Below, piece after piece: positions 1-11,449 of a stretch of 64,000 bases of DNA. A program made the position numbers and the translations under genes. Below the pieces are notes generated by a model. The model ran no database searches. It was not told where the DNA came from and was given only the letters and a program-made list of their open reading frames with translations. The DNA lies in contig OY756969.1 of assembly GCA_963580455.1 (NCBI GenBank), positions 11,456,760-11,520,759 on the forward strand, written 5' to 3'. This DNA comes from Euonymus europaeus (taxonomy: Eukaryota > Streptophyta > Magnoliopsida > Celastrales > Celastraceae). Every line of letters begins with the position of its first letter. Within the stretch, counting starts at the first letter, position 1.

Positions 1-975
1 TGTAACCCACAAAACAAAGTTGTCCATTGCATCTCGCTTGCTATACAACAACAATAGTTGCTAATTACACAAACAGAGTATCAACATGCATGATAATTCT
101 ACAAACAACATCAAAAAGTTACAACATAAAAAAGTTACAATAACAAATACCAGTACCCAAAATGCATTATTTGTTATTAAAAAAATATATAAAACCTAAT
201 TTTTTTTAATAAAAGAAAAACATAAATTATTTACTAATTAAATATTTTGAAATGTTCATCAACTAACTCAACATGAAAAGAAAAAAAAACTAATCAAACA
301 AAATCAATCATTCAACCGTTCAAATTACCCTAATTTTTTTTAAAAAAATAAATGATAAAAGTTGTCGCATAATTACGGATATAAGCTATCAAATTTTATT
401 TTAAAATGAATTCTCACACATAAAATTACCCTAATAATTTAAACAAAAATAAATTTGTCGCAAATTTACCGTACTCTATTACAACTAATTCTTGCTTACT
501 TAAAACCATAACTAATATGCATATTTGAAACGTTCATAATTAATTTAACACATTAATTATCTTCATTAAAAACCCAAGAAAAAAAACATAAGCAAAAATT
601 ATATACAAAAACCGTAAAAGGAAGAAAAAACAAGAAACAAAAACACGTCCGGAACACCTCTCAGGTTACTACCATGAGAGCTATTATGAAGCATCCAATT
701 ATGATCCAATTTTTTTTTATCCAACGCTTTTATTCGCCAATTTTTTCCAAATTAAACCAAATAGACTTTATAATTTTTGTGTTTTTTATACATTTCTCAA
801 AAAAAATTCTCAATTAAAAGATTTTAAGCATCAAAAACATTAACCACAAAATTTATCACATATTAAAATATTCATTAAAAAAACACAAAAAAAAACAAAC
901 ATTTCACAAATATTGACATCTACAAAAAAATCGTAAAAAATATGGACCCGGGGCAACGCCCGGGCATCTACCTAG
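1..975 (+). mobile_element. 3' end of a Helitron-like element (5' end outside window or not seen)
   Basis: The stretch is very AT-rich and has no credible ORF. It ends with a GC-rich hairpin, CCCGGG/CCCGGG at 947-964 around a six-base loop, followed seven bases later by CTAG (972-975) and a T. A short hairpin just before CTRR, with insertion before a T, is the known signature of a plant Helitron 3' terminus. No RepHel protein is visible, so this is probably a non-autonomous copy or a fragment. The 5' TC end cannot be placed; the left limit given is only the window edge. Confidence 0.6.
947..975 (+). other. Helitron 3' terminal hairpin and CTAG end
   Basis: A 6-bp perfect stem (CCCGGG at 947-952 and 959-964) is followed by CATCTAC and CTAG, then T at 976. 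In rolling-circle transposons this structure marks transposition termination. It is one of very few GC-rich spots in the first kilobase. Confidence 0.6.
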
Positions 976-1835
976 TTTTAATATATATAATACATATACT
1001 CTGTTTGGGAGATTGAAGGAGGACCGGAGGGATGTCTACAAAACCTTACTTGGGTTTCATGAGGTGTGGTGTGGGTGAGGACAATGACGGAGCCACAGTG
1101 GGATTTAAAAAAAAATAGATATATTAATTTATGTTATAACAACTTAACAAGTCACAGGATTTGGCATTTGGAAACCTAAATTAAACATCAAGCAGACGAG
1201 ACAAGCACCGCCAGTCCGCCACTTGCCCACCTCCAACGGTCCCACCGGAGTTACAATCTTCACTCTCTGAAACAACATTGCACAAGTCTTCCTCTTCTCT
1301 TTCTGCACAGAAGCCATGTGATTTTGCATCTGCAATTTGGGGATTCATTCTTATTCTAGGGTTATGATAATGGTTTCTAAATGTGCTTGATTTCTTCTAT
1401 TAAACAGAGAAGGAATCGAGAATCCGATGATTGAAGTTCGATTTGAGCAGTTATCGGTTGAAGGAAAACTGGAGAAGCATATGCGGGGCTGCGGGAGCCA
1501 GGGCACTCCCAACGCTGTAAAGTTTTACCATCAATAAATTTGAGGTAGTATGTTTCTTCACATTAAGATCACCACTGCTAAGAAATTCCTCCGGTCTTGC
1601 CATTAGTTGTTCCTGTTCTTGACTAGTTCTAGTTGTATTTGTATACTAGTTGGCATGATTGATGATTCATGATTGGGTATTTCAATATACTGTATTTGGG
1701 TTTAGCTACTCTGTCTCTGCCCCTGCCCCATATACTGTATTTGTATTTTTTAGCCTTGCTTAATTGCTTGTCTTTTTTTTCTACCAATTTTTGTGTAGTG
1801 AGTGAACTGAACGAGTAAATGGGAAATCATCAACT
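976..1835. other. Intergenic stretch without a recognised feature
   Basis: This lies between the Helitron-like end and the hAT pseudogene. I found no ORF with recognisable content and no terminal inverted repeats. Part of it may be the 5' untranslated or terminal part of the hAT element, but I cannot place that element's end. Confidence 0.5.
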
Positions 1836-4242
1836 ATAGATCAATATTTCAAGAGAAAATATGCTAGTTGTTCACAAGAGGATACTAATGATGATGCACC
1901 AACAACACCTATCATTGAAGCCCCAATATTTGAGAATCCTCCAATAGGACCATCAAAATTTCAGAAAATTGGAAGCAATGAGATTGACATCAGTGCCTTG
2001 GAGCATGATCTTGGATTACGCAAACAAATATGTGATTATCATGTCAATAAACGTGATCGGATTTGGCGTGCCTATATTAGGCTCGGTCCATACCAACCTA
2101 CGCTGAAAAGTTATCCAAAATCTGGACCACAACATCAACTTCGTAGATTTCAATTGGCATGGTTTAAGGTACATCCTTCATGGTTAGAATATTCTCCTAG
2201 CATAGACGCAGATTTTCGCTTACCATGCTTTCTTTTCAATAATCCATCTAGCTTTAGATATTGTGGGAGCAATGCATTTATTGCTGAGGGGTTTAATAAC
2301 TGGAAGAAAGTAAAAGATGGGAAGAATTCTGCTTTTCTGAATCATGAAGGAAAAAACGTTGATTCTGTTCACAAGCTTGCTGAGAGGTCATGTGAGGATT
2401 TGAGGAATCAATCTCAACATATCCAAAGAGTGGTTGGAGATTTTTCTTTTGAAAAAATTAAAAGCAACCAACTTAGAGTGAAGATTTCAATTGATATAGT
2501 TCGATGACTTGCATTTCAAGGTTGTGATGAAAGTCTAAACTCTAGCAATCGTGGAAATTTTCTTGAGATGTTAAGCTTTCTAAGTTCGTATAATGAAAAG
2601 GTTGCTAAAATTGTAGACAAAGCACTTAAGAATGCCTCTTACATATCACCGATGACACAAAAAGAAATTTTACAAGTGTTCTCAATTAGAGTGAAGAATG
2701 CAATTCGCAAAGAAATTGGGGATGCGAAATATTGTGTAATTGTGGATGAAGCTCGAGATGAATCTAAGAAGGAGCAAATGTCTATGGTTTTGAGATTTGT
2801 AGATGGAGACGGTTCTTTAAAAGAACGTTTTTTTGAACTTGTTCGTGTCTCTAATACTAAATCATTGACTTTGAAACATGCTTTATATTCTATACTATCT
2901 CATCACAACTTGGATATTCAGAACATTTGAGGTCAAGGGTATGATGGTGCATCTAATATGCAAGGTGAGTTTAATTGATTGCAATCTTTGATTTTGAATG
3001 ATTGTCCATATGCTTACTATGTTCATTGTTTTGCACATCGCTTGCAATTGGCATTGGTGGCATCATCAAAAGAAGTAGTCTTCATAAATCAATTCTTTGT
3101 TAAATTGGTTTCTATTGTCAATATTGTTGATGCTTCATGTAAGCGACATGATGAATTGCAAGCAGCTCAAGCTAGTGACATGGCCTACATGATTTCCATA
3201 AGTGACCTTGAGATTGGAAAGGGGCTGAATTAAATTGGCACTTTACAAAGGGCAGGAGATACTCGTTAGAGTTCTCATTTCAGATCTATTTATAGCTTGA
3301 TAAAGTTATTCAATGCAACTTATCAAGTTTTACTTACCATTATTGATGATAAATCTGCAAAGATGCAGATTCAACTTATGAGACATTGATTTCATTTGAA
3401 TTTGTTTTCACATTGCATCTTATGAAATCAATCATGGAACACACTGATCTTCTTTGTCAAGTTTTGCAGCGTCAGACTCAAGATATTGTAAATGTCATGC
3501 AACTTGTTTCATCAACTAAAGCACTTCTTCAAAAATTCGAAGATGATAAGTGGAATTGTTTACTTATTGAAGTGAAATCTTTCTGTGAAGTAAAAAACAT
3601 AGATGTCCCAAATATGAGTGCTAGATATGTTGCTAGAAAAGGTCGAGCTCGTCATCTAGAAGATGATATCACAGTTGAGCAACATCATCAAAAAAAAATT
3701 ATGAAGCAATAGATTCTCAGCTCCAAGAATTAAATTCTCGATTTAGTGAGCAAGCTATGGAGTTGCTTATTCTTAGCTTTGCTCTAAATCCTCAAGATTG
3801 TTCAACCTCATTCAGAATTGATGATATTTGTTTGTTGGTAGACAAGTTTTATCTGCAAGACTTTTCATAGTTTGATAAGTTGCAATTCATAATTCAACTT
3901 CAACATTACGAGTACAATGTTGTTCTTCTTTCAGAGTACAAAAGTTTGTCAACTATTTTAGAACTCTGTCAATGGTTGATAAGAACCAAAAGATCTGAAA
4001 CATATCATCTTGTTTATAGAGTGATTACTCTTGGGCTCACTCTTCCGGTTTCTACAGCAACAACAGAAAGGTCATTCTCTGCCATGAATATAGTGAAAAC
4101 TAGACTTTGAAATAAAATGGATGATTGGTTTCTTGAAGACTTTTGATTGTGTACATCAAAAAGGAAATTGCCAAGAATATTAGTACAACTATACTTATGG
4201 AAGACTTTCGCGACTTGAAAGAACGTCGAGTTCCACTTTAAT
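1836..4242 (+). pseudogene. Decayed hAT transposase (TTF-type zinc finger / DUF4371 / hAT dimerisation)
   Basis: Several collinear fragments match the plant TTF-type hAT transposase family. The N-terminal part (about 1836-2507) carries YHVNKRDRIWRAY and a TTF-like PCFLF region. A DUF4371-like core follows (2568-3233), with IVDEARDESKKEQM, GYDGASNM and YAYYVHCFAHRLQLAL. The hAT dimerisation end (3880-4242) contains LTLPVSTATTERSFSAMN. Family members act as DNA transposases, though many plant copies are inactive or domesticated. Stops interrupt the frame at 2505 (TGA), 2928 (TGA), 2976 (TGA), 3231 (TAA), 3267 (TAG), 3868 (TAG) and 4108 (TGA). The frame also changes near 3350-3370, at an A run near 3690, and after 4110. 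No start codon is present in the leading frame. It cannot encode a working enzyme. Element ends and target duplication were not found. Confidence 0.85.
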
Positions 4243-4931
4243 TGATGAAGGTAGTGTTTTTTGGACTTTTTTCATTTGTGTTGTAGTTATTTATTAAGTT
4301 TTGTTCTTGTTATATATTGACTTGTTATTTCTCATATCAGGATCAACGTCTATTTTTTGGAGTTGTCTGCACGGCTAAGACTGCAGGAGTTGAGCAAATT
4401 TTGTTAGTAAGCTTTCTTTAATTGCCTTGAAATGACTTCTATTCTGGTTGCTTTTTTAATGCTTGCCTTCTGTTTGTCAAAACTGCATTGCTATTCTTCT
4501 TGATTTTTGCTGGTCTTTTGTTTGGACTTTGTTGTTCTATACTTTTTGCCAATCAAGAATGGATCATATATACCCCAAATAAAGGCTGAATAAATATGAA
4601 GCTAATTTTATGAATTTCTACTGCGCAATGAAATTGATTGGCAAGCAGTAAGATGAGTTGAAGCTGCGATGCTGATTAATCTGGTATGATTGAATAGAGA
4701 GTCAACTTATGGATCCTTGGTTCGATCGTTAATGCATCTTGATTCCAGTTTATTTTAATTCTTGAAAGAGTGAACTTATGGTCTGTGATTATTGATGGTC
4801 TTGATGGTTTGTCATATGTAAGTACTTGTTGATTATTTCTCAATCCAGCTTTGCCACTTTGGTAAATAGCACTAAAAAGAATTGGATAAATGTCTATCTT
4901 GCCCCAACTAATAATCTAACAACGTTAATCT
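4243..4931. other. Intergenic stretch without a recognised feature
   Basis: This is T-rich sequence after the hAT dimerisation region. It may be the 3' part of that element. No ORF above noise and no clear inverted repeat were seen. Confidence 0.4.
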
Positions 4932-5300
4932 CACTACAAGAACTTTACGAATTATAGACATAATTTTTTGTCAGTAATCCTAAAAATCCATCGATAATAT
5001 TGATTACCGATCGAAAATTTTCATCGTTAAAACCGTCATAGGTAATCTAAACACCGATGGAAAAAATTGTTGGTAATTACCGACGGATTTTTTCGTCAAT
5101 AATCCGTCGGCCAAGAATTAAAAAAAATTAAATTTTGTATTCCTCGACAAAAAATAAAAAATAAATTACGCCTGTAATCCGTCGGAAAAAAATAAAAAAT
5201 AAATAAATTTCATCGGTAATCTGTCAGCAAAATAAAAATTCTGTAAATAATCCATTAACAAAAGAATGGAAAAAATAAAAAATTTCTTTCATTGCAAGTT
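4932..5300 (+). mobile_element. CACTA (En/Spm)-type terminal region with subterminal repeats
   Basis: It opens with CACTACAAGAACTTT, matching the conserved CACTACAAGAA terminus of plant CACTA elements. The next 370 bases repeat short motifs on both strands, such as ACCGACGGATTTTTTCGTC, AATCCGTCGG, ACCGATGG and GGTAATCTG. Subterminal repeats of this kind are where CACTA transposases bind. No transposase or opposite end (CTTGTAGTG) was found nearby, so this is a fragment or a degenerate short copy. The right limit is where the motif density fades. Confidence 0.6.
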
Positions 5301-6333
5301 TTTCGTTAGTAATAAGTTAAAACTTCATATCCATTTTTGTCATATCCTTCTCATAATAAAATTTTGAAAAAAAAATTAAAAATCATTTATAGATATTAAC
5401 TAAGTCAACATCCACATGACGTCCAATGAAATGGACTGTACGACGTCCAGTCTTCTGGCCAGACTGGATTCTAGTAAAACTCGCGATCTATCTATTTTTC
5501 TATTACTAACATTATATAGCCGTGTAAATCGGGCTATATCCTGGCGAATCCTTGACTTTTCGGCCTACTTGCGAAACTCGGCTTCGTTGTCGGAGTTTAT
5601 CAACGAAGTTTATTGACCTTCCAATCAACGAAAGCCAATTCCCTTACCACCCTCATATTTTCTTTTACCCAACTTCCAATCTCTTCCGTCAGGCCTGCTT
5701 TTATCTTTCTGAAATGTGTTGTTGCACAGGTAGATTTCGACTGCAAATCATCTGTGAGTTGCAATAATCTGTTGTGTGTTTAAGACCTGTTACTTTGAGC
5801 TTTGATTTTTTGATTATCTGCTTCTTGTAACCATCTAATATGGTTTTACAATTTATAATCTTCCTCTACTATCTCTGTATTCCAACCTTTCCAGTTGTTT
5901 TCAACTTAATCTACTTGGATTCAATTCATCTTGTGTTATCTAATTATCTTTCTCAACCATTTTGGTACAACAACTTAATTGCTCTGCATATTATTGGTGA
6001 GTTACTTCTTTATCCTTCTGCTTGTGTGTTTCCCTCGGTATATTCCTTTGTTTTTTTCCCTCAAAAGCACAAGTACTCTGGTGTGGAAAATTTCTTGATA
6101 CTTGTTGTCACTCCCACACTTATGGCTATTATTTACCCTTGACCCCGAGAAACAATGCTTATGCTGATTGGAAAGACAATGAGATGTTGACTTATTTTTA
6201 TTCACTCCAAACATGAGCTATGTTGTTTACTGCATATACCCATAGTTATTACTTAGTATGCTATGCTGCAATGTGTTTTTTTTCCCAATGTTGTTAGATT
6301 TTTCCATTGACAGATACATTTTCTCATATTGAT
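5301..6333. other. Unassigned stretch between CACTA-like end and satellite
   Basis: Open frames of up to about 100 codons occur in several frames, but none shows recognisable motifs or convincing composition. I could not assign this stretch to a repeat family or a gene. Confidence 0.4.
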
Positions 6334-9300
6334 AGGTGAGCAATTTTTATTGTTGCTTTATGTGCACATTTACTAGTATACGCTTTGTAGATTGTTTTGT
6401 TTCCGAAGGACAAACTTTCATTCTCAATTGGACAGAACCGTTAAAAGCTCCTCTATCGAAAGGGTTAAGCAATTTCAAACCATTAAATTTGGTCGGTGTA
6501 CACTTTTTTTTAATGTCAAATTTTACAACTACAAACACTGTATATTGTTTTGTTGCCAAAAGATAAACTTTTGTTCCCAAGTGGACAAAACCATTAAAAC
6601 CTGCTCCATGGACAGAGTTAAGCAATTATGAACCATCAAAGTTGATAGCTGTGCACCTTTTATTGTTGTTTTATATCCAAATTTTCTAGTATTCGCTTCG
6701 TAGATTATTTCGTTGTCAAAATTACAACTTTCGTTCTCTATATGACAAAACTGTTAAAAGCACCTCTATCGAGAGAGTTGAGCAATTTTAAAACATCAAA
6801 GTTAACGTCTACACATTTTATTGTTCTTTTATGTCAAATTTTACCAGTATAGACTTCATAGAATGCTTCGTTGCCAAAAGACCAACTTTCATTTCCAAAT
6901 GCACAAAATTGTTAAAAGCTCCTCCATGTAGAGAGTTGAGCAATTCGGAACCATCAAATTGATAGGTGTGCACTTTATATTGTTGATTTATGTTCAAATT
7001 TACTAGCATAAGCTTCAAAGATCATTTCATTGTCAAAAATACCGACTTTCAATCTTAAATGGATAAAACCGTTAAAAGCTCCTTTATCGAGAAAATTGAA
7101 CAATTTCAAACCATCAAATTTTGTCGGTGTATGTTTTTTATTGTTATTTTATGTCAAATTTTACAAGTGTACAATTCATAGATCGTTTCGATACCAAAAG
7201 ACCAACTTTCTATCTCAAATCTACGAAACCATTAGAAGCTCCTCCATGGAGATACTTGAGTAATTTCTCGACAACAAATTTGATAAGTGTGCACTTTTTG
7301 TGGCTCCTTTATGCCCAAATTGTCTAGTATTTGCTTCGTACATTATTTCATTGTCAAAACAACAACTTTCATTCTCAATTAGACAAATCCATTAAATGCA
7401 CCTCTATCGAGAGAGTTGAGCAATTCCGAACCATCAAGTTGATAGGTGTGCACTTTTTATTGTTGTTTTATATCCAAATTATTAAGTATTCACTTCATAG
7501 ATTATTTCGTTGTCAAAGGAACAACTCTCTTTCTCAATTGCACATAGCCGTTAAAAGTTTCTCTATCGAGAGAGTTGAGCAATTTCGAACCATCAAAGTT
7601 GGTCGGTGTACACTTTTTATTGTTCTTTTATATCAAATTTTACGAGTATAGACTTCGTAAATTGTTTCGTTGCCAAATGACCTACTTTTGTTCCCAAATG
7701 GCCAAAACCGCTAAAAGCTCCTTCATGGAGAGAGTTGATTCGTTGCCAAAAAGACCAACTTTCGATCTCAAATTGAGAAAACCGTTAAAAACTCCTTTAT
7801 CGAGAGAATTGAGCAATTTCAAACCATCAAAGTTTTTCGATGTATATTTTTTATTGTGATTTTATGTCAAATTTTACAAATATACATAGTTTTGATGCGA
7901 AAGGACCAACTTTCTATCTCAAATGGACAAAATCGTTAGAAGCTCCTCTTTGGAGAAAGTTGAGTAATTCCGAACCATCAAATTTGATAGGTGTGTACTT
8001 TTTATTGTTGTTTTATGTCCAAATTGCCTAGCATTAGCTTCGTAGATTATTTCGTTGTGAAATAAACACTTTTCATTTTCAATTGGACAAAACCGTTAAA
8101 TGCACCTCTGTCGAGAGAGTTGAGAAATTTCGAAACATCAAAGTTGATAAGTGTGCACTTTTTATTGTTGTTTTATGTCCAAATTATCTAGTATTCATTC
8201 GTAGAATATTTTGTTGCCAAAGGAACAACTATTGTTCTCAATTGGACAAAGCCGTTAAAAGTTCCTCTATCGAGAGAGTTGAGCAATTTTGAACCATAAA
8301 AGTTGGTCGGTGCTCAATTTTTTTTCTTTTATTTCAAATTTTACGAGTATAGACTCCGTAGATTGTTTCGTTGCCAAAAGACGAACTTTCTTTTCCAAAT
8401 GGACAAAATTGTTAGAAGTTCCTCCTTGGAGAGAGTTGAGCAATTCCGAACCATCAAAGCTGATAGGTGTGCACTTTTTATTGTTGCTTTATGTGCAAAT
8501 TTTGCTAGTATTTGAGTCGTAGATTATTTCGTTTTCAAAAGAACAACTTTCTTTGTCAATATGAAAAAATCGTTAAAAAGCACCTCTATCAAGAGAATTG
8601 AACAATTTCGAACAATCAAAGTTCGTCGGTGTATACTTTTTATTTTTCTTTTATGTCAACTTTTACGAGTATAGACTCCGCAGATTTCTTTGTTTACTCC
8701 GTAGATTGCTTCTTTTCCGAGAAACCAACTTTCGTTCTTAATTGGACAAAACCATTAGAAACTCCTCTATGGATAAAGTTAGGAAATTTAGAACCATCAT
8801 GTTGGGTCAGTGTACCATTTTTATTGTTATTTTATGTCAAATCTTACGAGTATAGGCTCCGTAGATTGTTTTGTTGTTAAAAGGACCATCTTTTGTTCCA
8901 AAATGGACAAAATCGTCAAAAGCTCCTCCATGGAGAGTTGAGCAATTCCGAACATCAATGTTGTTGGTGTACACCTTTTATTGTTTTTTATGTCCATGTT
9001 TACCAGAATACGCTTCTTATATTGTTTTGGTGGCAAAATACCATTTTTCGTTCTCAATTTGAAAAAGGTTTAAAAGCTTCTCTATCAAGAGAATTGAGCT
9101 ATTTCGAGCGATCAAAATGGGTCTTTGTACACTTTTTATTGTTATTCTATGTCAAATTTTAAGAGTAGAGGTTCCATAGATTTTTTCGTTGCCAAAAGAT
9201 CGACTTTCATTCCCAAAAGGACAAGACTAACCGCTAAAACCTCCTGCATGGAGAGAGTTGAGCAATTCCGAACCATCAAAGTTGATAGGTGCGAACTTTT

Positions 9301-9931
9301 TATTATTGCTTTATGTCCAAATTATCTAGTATTGGCTTCGTAGATTATTTCGTTATCAAAAGAACAACTTTTGTTTTCAATTGGACAAAATCATTAAAAG
9401 CAGCTCTATCGAGAGAGTTGAGCAATTTTGAAAAACCAAAGTTGGACGGTGTGCACTTTTTATTGTTCTTTTATGTTAAAATTTTCAATTATAGACTCCG
9501 TAGATTGTTTCATTGCCAAAAGACCAACTCTAGTTCTCAAAAGGAAAAAATCGATAAAAACTCATCCAGGGAGAGAGTTGACCAATTTCTAAACCATCAA
9601 AGTTGATAGGTGTGCACTTTTTATTGATGATTTATGTGCAAATTTACTAGTATACACTTCGTAGATCGTTTCGTTGCCAAAAATACCAACTTTCGATCTC
9701 AAATGGACAAAACCGTGAAAAGCTCCTTTATCGAGAGAATTGAGCAATTTCAAATCATAAAAGTTGTTCGGTGTATTCTTTTTATTATTTTACATTAAAT
9801 TTTACATGTATAGGATCCGTAGATTGTTTCGATGCAAATTACTAACTTTCTATCTCAAATGGACAAAACCGTTAGAATCCCCTCCGTGGAGAGATTTAAA
9901 TAATTCTGAACCATCAAATTTGATAGGTGTG
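6334..9931 (+). repeat. Satellite array, ~160-bp monomers (left block)
   Basis: Tandem units of about 156-161 bp repeat recognisable landmarks: GGTGTGCACTTTTTATTG, then (T)CCAAATTTTCTAGTAT, GTAGATTATTTCGTTG, ACAACTTTCGTTCTCAATTG, CTCTATCGAGAGAGTTGAG and CGAACCATCAAAGTTG. About 22 units fit. At least four subtypes recur, told apart for example by GTCAAATTTTACGAGTATAG versus GTCCAAATT, and by CTCCATGGAG versus TCTATCGAGA. That suggests a multimeric ancestry. Monomers differ clearly from each other, so this is an aged array. The many short ORFs are frame accidents of the repeat. One unit near 8690 carries a short extra duplication. Confidence 0.9.
9925..9931 (+). repeat. Left candidate target-site duplication AGGTGTG
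   Basis: AGGTGTG belongs to the satellite motif GATAGGTGTGCAC and recurs at 11393-11399, directly flanking the foreign segment between them. Confidence 0.55.
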
Positions 9932-11392
9932 TTATGTCGTTAGTAACAATTTAAAATATACTTACAAATGTACAATTAATATATAGTGAACAAGTAAGAG
10001 TCGATCCCACAAGGAGTGATGCTAATAGATATACAATCTAACACTTGAATATAATTGATACAATTATAAAAGGGGGAAAAAGGGGGGGGGGGGGTTAAAT
10101 CTAGTAATAGATAAAAATTAAGACAAAGAAATTGACGTTGAGAACAAGAATGAGAATTGATATTAATGAAAACAATAGCTAAGACTCACTATCCACCACA
10201 AAACATTCAAACAATTTATAAGAAATAATAGACTAACAATTTTAACAAGCATATGATGACAACATTCACAACAAGGTCATGGCCAAACTCAAGTTGTATG
10301 ATTCTCTCTTGATTGCATGTAAAGTGTATGGCGTCTACCTCATTACGTGTATTCTTAATCGAAATCTAGCATGGTGTCTGCATCAATCAACAATCAAGAA
10401 TCCAATAAGAGCAAAGAGAATATGAATGTCACAAGAATCCTAATACATGGTATTTGTACTTAGGTATTCAAGAATTGATTTTTCATAATTCATTTTCAAC
10501 TGAATTATATGTTGCAAGAAAGAACATATTCAACAAGGCAATTGACCATGTTCTACAACAATTAATTCTAATACATGTTTCAAAGTTAGCTACTCAAAGA
10601 AACACAATACTAGAAATTGAAATCCACACAACTTATAAAATTGAAAGCATGCTTAGGGCTTCAAGACAAGCCCTAACTAACAAGAGTTTAGTTATACATA
10701 ACCAAATAAAACATGAAACATAAAAACATAATTACAAACACAAGCCTTGTTTTCTTCTTTTCCTTCTCCTCTTTTTGCTTCCACTCCTTCTCCTTCTATT
10801 TATAGAGAAAATGAGCACATAGTGGAGGAGTTAGTGCCATCTTTTGGTGGTGGATTGTTCATCAAATTCGTGTGGTGGATTGTCCACTCTTTGAATGGAA
10901 ATGGTTTCATCAATGACATCAACTTTCAATTATACACTAATCTTGTAACTGTATTATGGGCCTAAACGAAGCCTATTATGAACTCAAACCCTTCATCAAT
11001 ATTGTAGATACAAATGTTTATATAATTATGGGCTTTTGAATCACTCAATTGGCACATCAGAAGCTCAAGTTATGGGCTTCTAAAGGTCTGGTCTGCAAAC
11101 AGAAATTCTGCTTCGGATATAACTTCCAAACTTGACTTCGAGGCAACCTTTAGAAGCCCAAACGAACTCCGATTTTTGTGAACCAGCACTTCCTGCAAAG
11201 CTTGAAGTGTCCTCTAAAATTATGATGAAGATCAAATCTCATTCGGACAGCTCGTACTACCTCTTAACCTGCAAAACATCCAAGAAGATCTTAAGTACCA
11301 TAATCTTGAAAATTCAGCTTTTAAGCACAATTTCTTGGCATTGCTTTGGTAGTATTTTATCACTTTAAGAATGTATATTGTGACACTTATCA
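9932..11392. mobile_element. 1,461-bp unclassified insertion inside the satellite
   Basis: Satellite sequence stops at GATAGGTGTG and resumes at AGGTGTG with the expected continuation, so this block is inserted. It begins TTATGTCGTTAGTAAC and ends GTGACACTTATCA. It includes a run of 13 or more G near 10082 and a segment AAGAGTCGATCCCACAAGG, of a type I associate with dispersed plant repeats. No transposase or reverse transcriptase motif is visible. The 7-bp flanking repeat suggests a cut-and-paste or other transposition event. No clear terminal inverted repeat was seen, so the class stays open. An 89-codon ORF at 10454-10723 has no recognisable content. Confidence 0.55.
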
Positions 11393-11449
11393 AGGTGTGT
11401 GCATTTTATTGTTGCTTTATGTCCAAATTGTCTAGTATTCACTTCGTAT

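Noticed and set aside
4200..6333. Possible host exons (T-rich open stretches with a TATA-like site near 5510)
   Set aside because: No recognisable protein similarity, no consistent frame, and no clear splice structure could be traced.
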